Below are positions 18,213-26,357 of a DNA stretch of 64,000 nucleotides, one piece after another. Numbering within the stretch: position 1 is the stretch's first letter; every line of letters begins with the position of its first letter. Under the pieces are notes generated by a model. That model ran no database searches and was not told where the DNA came from. It saw only the letters and a list, made by a program, of their open reading frames with translations. Position numbers and translations under genes: made by a program. The stretch is from Dyadobacter bucti. Lineage in GTDB: Bacteria; Bacteroidota; Bacteroidia; Cytophagales; Spirosomataceae. Location of the stretch: assembly GCF_005869225.1 (NCBI RefSeq), contig NZ_SWFP01000008.1, forward strand, positions 124,001 through 188,000, given 5' to 3'.

Positions 18213-18429
18213 AAAATTGTTGAGAATATTTGAAAACTTCCGAAATCGTGACATCCGAAGGAGTTCTAACGATTCCATCCATCTGACTCTGTATTTCTAG
18301 AGAATCCATGTAGAAGTTCATCAAATCTTCGTTAAGGGCAAGCGCCTCAACAATCAGGTCATTTTCATTTTCTGATGTTTCGGCATATAAATACCTTACA
18401 ACATCATCGTAGGTAAAAGTTTTTGTCAT
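18181..18429 (-). CDS. Small acidic protein co-encoded with an ECF sigma factor
   Basis: The ATG at 18427-18429 gives 82 residues; a frame from 18441 is possible but less likely. The gene start lies inside the last 26 bases of the sigma factor gene, which implies translational coupling. The protein is acidic, helical in prediction by eye (VVRYLYAETSENENDLIVEAL), and has no signal peptide or membrane segment. Its position is that of an anti-sigma factor or other sigma regulator, and the N-terminal half resembles the cytoplasmic helical start of anti-sigma proteins, but I do not recognise the family. The last codons fold into the hairpin at 18161-18212. Confidence 0.72.
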   Translation of the reverse strand: MTKTFTYDDVVRYLYAETSENENDLIVEALALNEDLMNFYMDSLEIQSQMDGIVRTPSDVTISEVFKYSQQFSPKQPAALSC

Positions 18430-19003
18430 ACTGTGGGGCACGTTGATTGAACTGCTTACGCAAATTTATTAGCGCGTAACGCATCCTACCCAATGCCGTA
18501 TTAATACTCACGCCTGTGGCATCCGCAATTTCCTGAAAGCTCATGTCCTCATAGTGGCGCATGATCAATACTTGCTTTTGCACATCAGGTAACCGCTGGA
18601 TCATCTCCCGCAGCTGCTCATGCGTCTCCTGACGAATCTGGATCGACTCAACGGAATCCTCCGAAAAATCCAGCGTATTGAAAACACTGCTTCCATCTTC
18701 GAACACTACATTGGGGTAGCGTTTATCGCGTCTGAAATAATCAATGGCGAGGTTGTGTGCGATACGTATTATCCAGGGAAGGAACTTGCCTTCATCATTA
18801 TATCTACCACCTTTTATCGTATCAACGGCCTTAATAAATGTATCCTGTAATAAGTCTTCGGCTACATATTGATCCTTGACAATCAGATAAATAGTGGTGT
18901 ATATTCTTGACTTGTGGCGTTGAACAAGCTTTTCAAAAGCCTTCTCATTACCTTGGATATACAATGTTACCAACTCACTGTCGCTAACTTGGACTTTCTC
19001 CAT
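18404..19003 (-). CDS. RNA polymerase ECF sigma factor
   Basis: The protein has 199 residues with region 2 at about 20-90 (AEDLLQDTFIKA, FLPWIIRIAHNLAIDYFRR) and region 4 at about 125-185 (LPDVQKQVLIMRHYEDMSFQEIA, read as consecutive segments, with ATGVSINTALGRMRYAL as the helix-turn-helix). It lacks regions 1 and 3, as expected for extracytoplasmic-function sigma factors. No FecR-type anti-sigma gene or SusC/D pair is adjacent, so it is not a standard nutrient-uptake regulator. A small gene overlaps its 3' end. The 382-base upstream gap probably holds its promoter and that of the divergent YjjG gene. Confidence 0.93.
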   Translation of the reverse strand: MEKVQVSDSELVTLYIQGNEKAFEKLVQRHKSRIYTTIYLIVKDQYVAEDLLQDTFIKAVDTIKGGRYNDEGKFLPWIIRIAHNLAIDYFRRDKRYPNVVFEDGSSVFNTLDFSEDSVESIQIRQETHEQLREMIQRLPDVQKQVLIMRHYEDMSFQEIADATGVSINTALGRMRYALINLRKQFNQRAPQYDKNFYLR

Positions 19004-19385
19004 TTTCCTATTCGATTTAGTTAACGTAGAGCGGTTCGTCGATATTGTTTCTCCTTTCTGTGTAAGTGAAAAAATGAAGTAGCTTGGATGTATTTTGAAT
19101 TATACGAATCAAAGAAATAGATTTGAGAAATAATTTGCAAATGTTTGGGTTTCTTTTTTTTCCAAATTATTTTCTATTAACACATGTTAACAATTTGGCG
19201 ACGTTTTCATGAATACTGGTGCGCAATAACATGACCGTGTACCTATTATAATAATTAATAGAACTTATCAAATAGATATACGATTCTCACCAGGTATTTC
19301 GATCATATATTGTAAAAAATAAAAGAAAAATTTTGCCCGGACTGAGAATATCACTTTTTTACTAAATATAGAACTTTACCAAGAA
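19004..19385. other. AT-rich intergenic region between divergent sigma factor and YjjG genes
   Basis: These 382 bases have no supportable reading frame. Near the middle, 19177-19192 holds TTAACA-CA-TGTTAACA, an inverted repeat containing the palindrome TGTTAACA, which could be a regulator site. Long A and T runs flank it. Promoters for both genes must lie here but no perfect TAnnTTTG element stood out. Confidence 0.5.
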
Positions 19386-20081
19386 ATGAAGTATAAGCAT
19401 CTTTTCTTTGACCTCGACCATACACTCTGGGATTTTGAAAAAAACTCTTCCGAATCATTGCGGGAAATCTTTCATGATTTGTTGCTGAACCAATACGGCA
19501 TTTCCTCTTTGGATGCATTTATCCAATCCTTTCTGAGGATCAATACTGAGCTTTGGAATGCCTTCGACAGCGGAAAACTGCACCATACCTATATACGTGA
19601 AAATCGGTTTAAAATGGTTTTTGAAGAACTTGGCGTAGCATGTCCGGCAAACCATAGCGAAATCGGCGAAATTTACCTTAAAACATTACCTGATAAAAAG
19701 CACTTGCTGTCAGGTGCTTTGGATGTTCTGAATTATACCCGGTCCGCGGGGTACACGCTGCATATCATCACCAATGGCTTCAATGAAATTCAGGCAAAAA
19801 AAATAGCGAGTTCTGATATCGGTCATTTTTTCGAGAACGTCGTGACTTTTGAAACTGCCAATGCTAAAAAGCCCGATCCAAAAATCTATGCGTACGCATT
19901 GGAAGTAGCAAACGCTACGCCAGAAGAAAGTATTATGATAGGCGATAATTGGATTGCTGATATAATGGGTGCCAAACAGTTTGGAATTGATACGGTCTAT
20001 TATAATCCGGCAGGCTTAAAATTCGACGAGTCCCCTACTTACGATATTCAGCGCCTGGAAGAGCTGTTGCTTATATTTTAA
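19386..20081 (+). CDS. yjjG: HAD-family 5'-nucleotidase, YjjG type
   Basis: This 231-residue haloacid dehalogenase-like hydrolase has motif I FDLDHTLWDF (Asp9 and Asp11), a helical cap at about 18-100, motif II ITNGF, motif III lysine in AKKPDPKIY and motif IV IGDNWIADIMGA. The arrangement matches YjjG noncanonical pyrimidine nucleotidases, which dephosphorylate damaged or modified pyrimidine nucleoside monophosphates to protect DNA. It has no operon partner; the next gene is convergent 17 bases away. Confidence 0.88.
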   Translation: MKYKHLFFDLDHTLWDFEKNSSESLREIFHDLLLNQYGISSLDAFIQSFLRINTELWNAFDSGKLHHTYIRENRFKMVFEELGVACPANHSEIGEIYLKTLPDKKHLLSGALDVLNYTRSAGYTLHIITNGFNEIQAKKIASSDIGHFFENVVTFETANAKKPDPKIYAYALEVANATPEESIMIGDNWIADIMGAKQFGIDTVYYNPAGLKFDESPTYDIQRLEELLLIF

Positions 20082-20098
20082 AAAAACTGCTCGCTATT

Positions 20099-20923
20099 CT
20101 AGTAACTAAATAGCATTGGATTCAGCTCGCCATCGGTCGCTCCACCGATCGGCCTGGACGAAAGCCAGGTTTCCCAATCAGCTTGCTGGTATTCATTTTT
20201 AGGCTGCGTGATTTTTTGGTCCGCGTCCATATATATCATAGTCATTACCTTTCTTGGATATCCCGAAGTGTTTGCTCCCGCACGGTGAAACAACCAACCT
20301 GCATGAAAACTTACTTCCCCGAGGTCGAACGGGCCTTCATTAAGCCGGAATTGTTTTAATTGTTCGCTCATCAATGCTTCGCTTTCGTCACTGATTTCCA
20401 GATCACGCCCGATCTCTACATGATGACTTTTTTCGGCAAAAGCCAAAGGCCCCATTTCCATCGAAGTTTTCTGAAGCGGGATCCAGACAGTCGCAGTTTT
20501 TGGAGATGAAAGCGGCCAGTAAAACTGGTCAGCATGCCAAGGAGTGATTCCTCCGGTTGATTCTTTATATAGTGCCTGATCGTGATAAAGTCTTACACCT
20601 TTTACCTGCAAAAGGTCAGTTGCTATTTTGGCCAGACGTTTTGAAAAAACAAATTCCTTTACCTCTTCACTTTCACGCCAAAGGTTCATGACCTGTAAAA
20701 AAGCCCGTTCGTAGGTCGTACGTTCTTCCATAGGCTTGGTCAGCTTATTAAGCTTAAATACCAAATCTGTAATCAAGGAATCATAATGCGAAAGTAGTGC
20801 TTCGCTCAGTACGTTCTTGAGCTTCACATATCCGTAGGTATCGAAATGTTCAATCGCTTCACGAGCAACGGTGAAAGGCTCTGAAAGTTCCTTATGAAGT
20901 AAGTCTGTGCTCTGCTCTGTCAT
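20099..20923 (-). CDS. Phytanoyl-CoA dioxygenase (PhyH) family protein
   Basis: This 274-residue Fe(II)/2-oxoglutarate oxygenase has a double-stranded beta helix with iron ligands His130 and Asp132 (PWHADQFYW) and His213 (LFHRAGANTS), and Arg224 (GYPRK) for the 2-oxoglutarate carboxylate. PhyH proteins in bacteria hydroxylate varied small molecules; the substrate cannot be inferred. It lies 42 bases downstream of the trypsin-like protease gene on the same strand, so the two may be co-transcribed, without an obvious functional link. Confidence 0.88.
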   Translation of the reverse strand: MTEQSTDLLHKELSEPFTVAREAIEHFDTYGYVKLKNVLSEALLSHYDSLITDLVFKLNKLTKPMEERTTYERAFLQVMNLWRESEEVKEFVFSKRLAKIATDLLQVKGVRLYHDQALYKESTGGITPWHADQFYWPLSSPKTATVWIPLQKTSMEMGPLAFAEKSHHVEIGRDLEISDESEALMSEQLKQFRLNEGPFDLGEVSFHAGWLFHRAGANTSGYPRKVMTMIYMDADQKITQPKNEYQQADWETWLSSRPIGGATDGELNPMLFSY

Positions 20924-20965
20924 TTTTCAGTTTATTTTGAATAAAAAGAAACTGATAATCCGAAA

Positions 20966-21862
20966 CTACCCTATCCCTTCCGTTTCATAAAATGCAATCT
21001 TCTTTTCACGAAGAAAATGCTTTATAACCTCGACGTGAACACATTGACCTACATTTAAAAAAGGATAATTGGATACTCTTTTGCGATGACCGTCCGTAAT
21101 CACTTCCCGGTTAACCTGATCAAATCCGAGGTGCAAGTGACGGGTTGAGCTTTGCATCCCGTAAACTGTCCCGTTTTTATCAAAAAGAGGTCCGCCACTC
21201 TGGCCTCTCAACCCCGGCGTACTCATTTCAATTCCGGTGATCTCGTTGCCTTCGCCTATATGACGCGTGATAATTCCATCAATTGGAAAACTTGGTGAAG
21301 TTATCCTGCCCTTTTTTGTCCACTCAATATCATTCGTGTCTTTGTTGTATTGATAATTGGTAAACTCCGGGAATGGGTATCCCAGCCTACACAAATACCT
21401 TCCTTGTCTGACCGACTTAGAATCTTTCAGAAACCGCGCATATCCCTGGTATTGCCTGGATTCAAAATCCCGGAATTGAATGATGGCCAGATCCTGGGTT
21501 GGATGCAGATAAACGTTCAGCGCCTTATAATTTGCTACGCAATTAATAAAGTTAAAAAGTATCCTGATCGGATTTTCAGAGTTGATTTTGTACTTCAATT
21601 CCAGAAAATTACGCTGCGTTTCCTGACCGGGATCCTTCTCAAACCTCCGTAGTTCCGTCTTGAATTTCAGGTAGTTTTCATAAATCGAATTAGCGTACAT
21701 GATTTGACGGGCGATATGCCGACAGGTAATTGCAAACCCCTCCTCATTTACAAAAAACAAGGTTCCGGTACCAGGAACAATGTCGCTGCCAGTGTAGTAA
21801 CGCAGAATAAAATGAACAGGGCGGGTGAATTGATCTACTTTTTCAATAGCTTCAACAAACAT
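20966..21862 (-). CDS. Trypsin-like serine peptidase, cytoplasmic
   Basis: This 298-residue protein is a chymotrypsin-fold peptidase. The catalytic triad is visible: His49 (TCRHIA), Asp124 (PTQDLAII) and Ser222 (RGQSGGPLF). It starts directly with MFVEAIEKVD and has no signal peptide or membrane anchor, unlike the DegP/HtrA proteases, and there is no PDZ domain. Its role could be regulatory proteolysis in the cytoplasm; trypsin-like domains also occur in some defence and stress modules, but no partner domain or defence gene is present here. The gene is 24 bases downstream of a DUF2911 gene. Confidence 0.8.
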   Translation of the reverse strand: MFVEAIEKVDQFTRPVHFILRYYTGSDIVPGTGTLFFVNEEGFAITCRHIARQIMYANSIYENYLKFKTELRRFEKDPGQETQRNFLELKYKINSENPIRILFNFINCVANYKALNVYLHPTQDLAIIQFRDFESRQYQGYARFLKDSKSVRQGRYLCRLGYPFPEFTNYQYNKDTNDIEWTKKGRITSPSFPIDGIITRHIGEGNEITGIEMSTPGLRGQSGGPLFDKNGTVYGMQSSTRHLHLGFDQVNREVITDGHRKRVSNYPFLNVGQCVHVEVIKHFLREKKIAFYETEGIG

Positions 21863-21886
21863 AGAAGAGGGTACTTTGGGCCAACA

Positions 21887-22429
21887 TCAATTGCGGGTAA
21901 AAGGAACTATTGCCTCGGTCTGATCCCAGCTTAAAATCATGTTTGATCCGTTAGGTATATCCTCGAAATAAATTGTAAATAATTCCTGAACAGATGGTTT
22001 TACCCGGATCGGCACTTCGACAGTCAACACATTTTTACCATCATTGTATTCAGTACCCCACTGGCCGACATCGGAATTCAATATAATTTTCCAGCTTCCC
22101 TGATCGGGTATGGAATACAAGGAGTAACTACCTGCCTCCACGGGCTTGCCGGCAATAGAAACTCCCTGACCTATTTCTATGACTGTGGCCTCGTTTGCGC
22201 CTGTCCGCCAGACTTTACCATAAGGCAGCAATGCTTTGTCCTGCTCTCTTCCGAAGATATGCCTGCCTTTTTTACCGGGTTTACTATAATTCACTTTTAC
22301 ATTAACGCCATTATTACTGGTTTCAGCGACAGCTTCCGGGCTAAACGATTTTGTGTATTTTTTAAATCCGAAAAAGCCTAATGCCAACACTGCAAGTACA
22401 CCTAAAACAATCAGCAGAATTTTTTTCAT
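21887..22429 (-). CDS. DUF2911 domain-containing membrane-anchored protein
   Basis: The protein has 180 residues with one N-terminal transmembrane helix (about 4-22) and a DUF2911 domain (KVNYSKPGKKGRHIFG, YGKVWRTGANEAT, AGSYSLYSIPDQGSW). DUF2911 proteins are common in Bacteroidota and predicted to lie in the periplasm; their function is unknown. It follows two DUF6089 genes on the same strand with only six bases between it and the nearer one, so it is probably in the same operon. Confidence 0.85.
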   Translation of the reverse strand: MKKILLIVLGVLAVLALGFFGFKKYTKSFSPEAVAETSNNGVNVKVNYSKPGKKGRHIFGREQDKALLPYGKVWRTGANEATVIEIGQGVSIAGKPVEAGSYSLYSIPDQGSWKIILNSDVGQWGTEYNDGKNVLTVEVPIRVKPSVQELFTIYFEDIPNGSNMILSWDQTEAIVPFTRN

Positions 22430-22435
22430 ACTTAA

Positions 22436-23167
22436 CTATGGACAAACAATTTTATAAAAAGTATAACTTACAGAAAGACGCAGATAATAGTAAGTATCTT
22501 TTACCGATGGATCGCCTTGCTGTAATTTCTCCTTGTTAACCGGCTCTCCCCCCAGATTATCCAGATAGTCCGTGAAGGTTTTTCGTGACCCGAATTCAAG
22601 CCCGATATTCCACGGACGACGGACCTGATATTTTATTCCTACTCCATAAGGCAACACAAAACCGGAAGTCTTGTAAGAACTGGTCTGAATGTCAGGATTA
22701 AATTTGGAGTAACTGATCCCCCCGAAGACATAGGGGCTCCAGTTTATCGCAAACCTGCGGTCAACAAAATTGAGGAAGTTATATTCTGCGACTGCGCTGC
22801 CTTCTAGAATGCGCGTCTTGAAAGACATATTCCTGGCGACGAGAAGCGGGTCATCACTATGCCGGTCAGCAGCTCCGATGCCGCCCATCATCAATTCGGC
22901 ACGAAGTGACAGGGCCTGATTAGGATTATAACGAAAAAACAAACTGCCCGCCGGTCTGAAAAACCGCATTCGCAAAGACGGCGAAATATCCCCTTTGTAA
23001 TTGAGCCCGCCTATGCCGGCACCCAGTTCAATTTTTTGTGCGAAAAGCTTGTTCTCCGATGCCGTAAAAAAACAAATACCTGCTATCAAAAGATAAAGCA
23101 AGTATCTGTTTATGAAAAATTTACGTAAATGCTTCAATGATATTCCTGTTATTTGAGCGGTGGACAT
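22436..23167 (-). CDS. DUF6089 family outer-membrane protein (second of two)
   Basis: The protein has 243 residues with an N-terminal signal-like hydrophobic segment (about 20-42) and a predicted beta barrel. It contains the FTDYLDNLGGEPV segment also found in the upstream paralogue, so the two are tandem duplicates that have diverged. The start codon overlaps the end of the upstream gene by 19 bases. DUF6089 proteins are found in Bacteroidota outer membranes and some take part in type IX secretion-related envelope complexes; no such role can be shown here. Confidence 0.82.
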   Translation of the reverse strand: MSTAQITGISLKHLRKFFINRYLLYLLIAGICFFTASENKLFAQKIELGAGIGGLNYKGDISPSLRMRFFRPAGSLFFRYNPNQALSLRAELMMGGIGAADRHSDDPLLVARNMSFKTRILEGSAVAEYNFLNFVDRRFAINWSPYVFGGISYSKFNPDIQTSSYKTSGFVLPYGVGIKYQVRRPWNIGLEFGSRKTFTDYLDNLGGEPVNKEKLQQGDPSVKDTYYYLRLSVSYTFYKIVCP

Positions 23168-24159
23168 TTAATCTGGGAAGGAAGCATGTAATTGATATGT
23201 ATCATACCAAAGAGGTAATTATCTTTTAGTGTAGGGCTGTTACCTCTGAAAGTACCGGGAGCAGCATAACCTGTGGACGGCAGCGTAGCCAGGGGATCGT
23301 TGGTATCAATGTTATAATTTACCTGCAGAAATTTCCTAATAGTTTCAGTCCTGTCCGCACCCTTTCTAACGGCAAACTGCTCGGCTGACCTGTTCGAAAG
23401 AGCCAGTGCCGTAGGATTATCTGCAAATAATGCCGGATCGGCGTAGTTACCGTGAGCATCATCGAGATAATCAGTAAATGTTTTCCGGAAGCCAAGTTCT
23501 GCGGAAATGTCGAATCTGGAATTGATTTTATATCTCACACCAATTCCCACAGGAATAGCAAATTGCACTAATGAATAAGGTTTTGCATAACCTTCATTAC
23601 CTTGACCTTCGGTTCCCAGTGGCTGCAGTTTGATCCAATCTCCTTTCAGAGAATCAAGCGCCTTGGGATTGTGCGCGGTCAGTGCGACCCCAGCAAACAC
23701 ATAGGCCCCAAATTGCGGACGCCGGTCATAACTGCGGTTGTCGGGGATCAGCTTAAAAATACCCTGGATAGAAAATTCTTTCAGGTCATTTCTGAAATGA
23801 AGGTTTCGTGCGTAGTAAATGTTGGTTTCATGCTTCGAATCGCGGTTCATGATGTAATCATCGCCAGCGATCCGGGCGTAGGTAAATGCAGCTCTCGCCG
23901 CAAGACGTGGTGTAAAATGACGTGTATAGTTTCCGCCGATACTCCAGCGCATCATTTTGAAAGTAGATGCGATAGGTCTTCTGTAAGGAGCAAAATCGCC
24001 GTAATAATTCGAAGTTCCCAATCCAAAACCAGCCGTAGAATAAGGTACAAAAATACCCCGGCTCTGTGCGTAAGACTCTCCGTTTGACAATAAAAGTCCG
24101 AGAGCCAACATCAATGTCAATGCTCCGGATACTCTTTTCAATTCAAAATTTCTACGCAT
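23149..24159 (-). CDS. DUF6089 family outer-membrane protein (first of two)
   Basis: The ATG at 24157-24159 gives 336 residues starting MRRNFELKRV with a signal peptide ending ESYAQ; a TTG 21 bases further out is less likely. Amphipathic strands and an internal FTDYLDDAHGNYAD segment match the paralogue downstream. The protein is longer than its neighbour because of an insert at about 220-310. It is probably an outer-membrane barrel of unknown function, the first gene of a DUF6089-DUF6089-DUF2911 unit. Confidence 0.82.
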   Translation of the reverse strand: MRRNFELKRVSGALTLMLALGLLLSNGESYAQSRGIFVPYSTAGFGLGTSNYYGDFAPYRRPIASTFKMMRWSIGGNYTRHFTPRLAARAAFTYARIAGDDYIMNRDSKHETNIYYARNLHFRNDLKEFSIQGIFKLIPDNRSYDRRPQFGAYVFAGVALTAHNPKALDSLKGDWIKLQPLGTEGQGNEGYAKPYSLVQFAIPVGIGVRYKINSRFDISAELGFRKTFTDYLDDAHGNYADPALFADNPTALALSNRSAEQFAVRKGADRTETIRKFLQVNYNIDTNDPLATLPSTGYAAPGTFRGNSPTLKDNYLFGMIHINYMLPSQIKCPPLK

Positions 24160-24294
24160 TTTCTGATGATTTTTTTGCAAAAATAGAATAGTTGTTGGTT
24201 TTATTCAGGGTTCATCATCATTTGAACGTATTTGCGATTAATTTATTTGTGCCGATGTATTTTTTAAATAATCAACATTATTCGCAAATTGCAA

Positions 24295-24320
24295 CATTGT
24301 TTCAAATACAAATAACAATG
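24295..24320. promoter_or_regulatory. Inverted repeat upstream of the ABC/DUF3299 operon
   Basis: cattgtt (24295-24301) and aacaatg (24314-24320) are perfect inverted 7-mers separated by 12 bases, about 70 bases before the ABC ATPase start. This layout suits a dimeric regulator such as a Fur/Zur-family protein, though the sequence is not a recognised box. No functional evidence. Confidence 0.3.
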
Positions 24321-24390
24321 CCTTCATGACGGTTTTAACGAAAGCGCTTGAAACTTCATTATCATTGTACATCAGGAAAAACCGCCTCAG

Positions 24391-25017
24391 ATGATTACCA
24401 GCAACAATTTACAGTTCGCATATTCTCCTGAAAAGAAATTTACTTTTCCCGATATCACCTGCGGGGACAAGGAAACTCTACTGATCCTGGGACAATCAGG
24501 AAAAGGGAAGACCACTCTTCTTCATTTGCTTGCTCTGCTATTGAAGCCTCATTCCGGGGAAATTCATATTGCCGAAAGCAAGGTTACCGACCTTTCGGCA
24601 AAACAGATTCTTGAAATAAGGGCCAAAAATATCGGCATTATTTACCAGAAGCCACACTTCGTCAGCTCGCTTACAGTAATAGATAACATTTTGATGTCCA
24701 ACTACCTCGCTAACAGAAGTCAGGACAAGAACAAGGCTATATATCTTGCCGAGCAATTGGGTTTCGCTGAGCATTTGTCTAAAAAAACCACCCAACTCAG
24801 CCAAGGTGAACAGCAACGGGTAAGTATAGCCCGGGCGTTGATGAACAATCCAAATGTGATCCTTGCCGACGAACCGACTTCTAATCTGGATGACAACAAT
24901 TGCCGCAAAGTTGTTGACCTGCTGAAAACGCAGTCGGGGTCAATAGGAGCCAGTCTGGTTGTTGTTACGCACGACCAACGACTGAAGGATGAATTTTCGA
25001 ACCAGGTTTTTTTGTAA
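24391..25017 (+). CDS. ABC transporter ATP-binding protein, MacB/LolD type
   Basis: The protein has 208 residues, the short form of the ABC ATPase of FtsX-type exporters. Walker A is GQSGKGKTT, the Q-loop is IYQKPH, the signature is LSQGEQQRVSIARAL, Walker B is VILADEPTSNLD and the H-loop is VVTHD. It is followed by a permease gene of the same class after 55 bases and then a DUF3299-like gene, so it is the first gene of a three-gene operon. It would power a mechanotransmission or extraction process rather than classical import. Confidence 0.92.
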   Translation: MITSNNLQFAYSPEKKFTFPDITCGDKETLLILGQSGKGKTTLLHLLALLLKPHSGEIHIAESKVTDLSAKQILEIRAKNIGIIYQKPHFVSSLTVIDNILMSNYLANRSQDKNKAIYLAEQLGFAEHLSKKTTQLSQGEQQRVSIARALMNNPNVILADEPTSNLDDNNCRKVVDLLKTQSGSIGASLVVVTHDQRLKDEFSNQVFL

Positions 25018-25072
25018 ACAAATTCCCTATTTCGGAAAATCTGTTGATTTTTAATTCTATTATATTATCGGA

Positions 25073-26299
25073 ATGAACCTTCTCAAAATAAGTGTTGCCA
25101 ATCTTAAGGAGAAAAAACTAAACAGTTTTTTGAGTGCGCTTCTTCTTACGTTAGGCATTGGGATGATATCCCTGCTGCTACTGCTCGACCGACAATTGGA
25201 TGAGCAGTTCAAGAAAAACATTAAGGGTATCGATATGGTAGTCGGGGCAAAGGGAAGTCCGCTGCAAGTGATACTTTCGAGTATCTACCAGATAGACGCT
25301 CCAACGGGCAATATCCCGCTTGCGGAGGTCAACGGATTAAAAAGAAACCCCTTTGTAAAAACTGTTATTCCTCTTTCAATGGGAGATAATTATCAAGGGT
25401 TCAGAATATTAGGCACAACAGCTCAATATCCGGCGCATTTTGAAGCGAAGATGACGCAAGGAAAATTATTTGATGCCTCTATGGAAGTTACCATTGGAAG
25501 CAAAGTTGCTGAAGCCACAAAACTGAAAATAGGGGATACTTTCGCCAGCTCGCACGGGCTTGATGCACAAGGCGATGCACATGGCGAGAAAAAATACAAG
25601 GTCGTAGGAATTTTTGAGGCAAACGGTTCAGTAGTGGACCAGCTGGTTTTGACGAGCCTTTCCAGTGTTTGGGATATTCATGAACATGCAGAACCTGCCG
25701 GGCATGATGATCATGAAGAAGATCACCATGAAGCCGATCCCGAACATCATGAAGAAAAACAAGTGACCAGTGCGCTTGTCCAATTCAGAAGCCCGATGGG
25801 TCTCATGACAATTCCGCGTCAGATCAACGAAAACACATCTATGCAAGCTGCACTGCCAAGTATCGAGATCAACCGTTTGTTTTCATTACTGGGTGTCGGC
25901 ATTGAAACTCTCCGCGCATTGGCGCTGATCATTATTAGCATCGCAGGGGTAAGTGTATTCATTTCTCTTTACAATTCGCTCAAGGAAAGGAAATACGAAA
26001 TGGCACTCATGATGTCCATGGGAGCTACACGTTCCAGACTTTTTCTGATGCTGCTGATGGAAGGGATAATGCTGGCTATAACCGGATTTTTTACGGGAAT
26101 TATCGTTAGCAGGATTGGCCTTCTGCTTTTTTCCAAAGCCGCAGAGCGGGATTTTCATTATTCTTTGAGTGAATTCAGTCTTTTACCGGAAGAAATTTTT
26201 CTCTTTTTAGGCGCGTTGGTGATCGGTTTGCTGGCAGCCGCATTGCCTTCTCTTGGCATATATCGCCTCAATATATCGCGAACATTGGCAGAGGAATGA
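25073..26299 (+). CDS. ABC transporter permease (FtsX/MacB type) with histidine-rich extracytoplasmic loop
   Basis: This 408-residue protein has four transmembrane helices: one near the N-terminus (about 18-38) and three in the C-terminal third (about 275-405, with the FtsX_ARLYNSLKERKYEMA-like segment as YNSLKERKYEMALMM). Between TM1 and TM2 is a large periplasmic domain of the MacB type. Residues 203-226 of it hold eight histidines mixed with Asp and Glu (for example HDDHEEDHH), a typical divalent-metal binding stretch. The adjacent ATPase and DUF3299-like protein match the Zur-regulated PA4064-PA4066 operon of Pseudomonas aeruginosa as I remember it. The metal link is an inference. Confidence 0.87.
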   Translation: MNLLKISVANLKEKKLNSFLSALLLTLGIGMISLLLLLDRQLDEQFKKNIKGIDMVVGAKGSPLQVILSSIYQIDAPTGNIPLAEVNGLKRNPFVKTVIPLSMGDNYQGFRILGTTAQYPAHFEAKMTQGKLFDASMEVTIGSKVAEATKLKIGDTFASSHGLDAQGDAHGEKKYKVVGIFEANGSVVDQLVLTSLSSVWDIHEHAEPAGHDDHEEDHHEADPEHHEEKQVTSALVQFRSPMGLMTIPRQINENTSMQAALPSIEINRLFSLLGVGIETLRALALIIISIAGVSVFISLYNSLKERKYEMALMMSMGATRSRLFLMLLMEGIMLAITGFFTGIIVSRIGLLLFSKAAERDFHYSLSEFSLLPEEIFLFLGALVIGLLAAALPSLGIYRLNISRTLAEE

Positions 26300-26357
26300 T
26301 ATTCTGCTTAAATTTGTTAACCTAGCTTATCATCTTTTAGGCAAACCCATAACTCCG

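Noticed and set aside
20966-21862. Trypsin-like gene as part of a defence system
   Set aside because: No nuclease, helicase, TIR, reverse transcriptase or other effector is adjacent; neighbours are PhyH and DUF2911.
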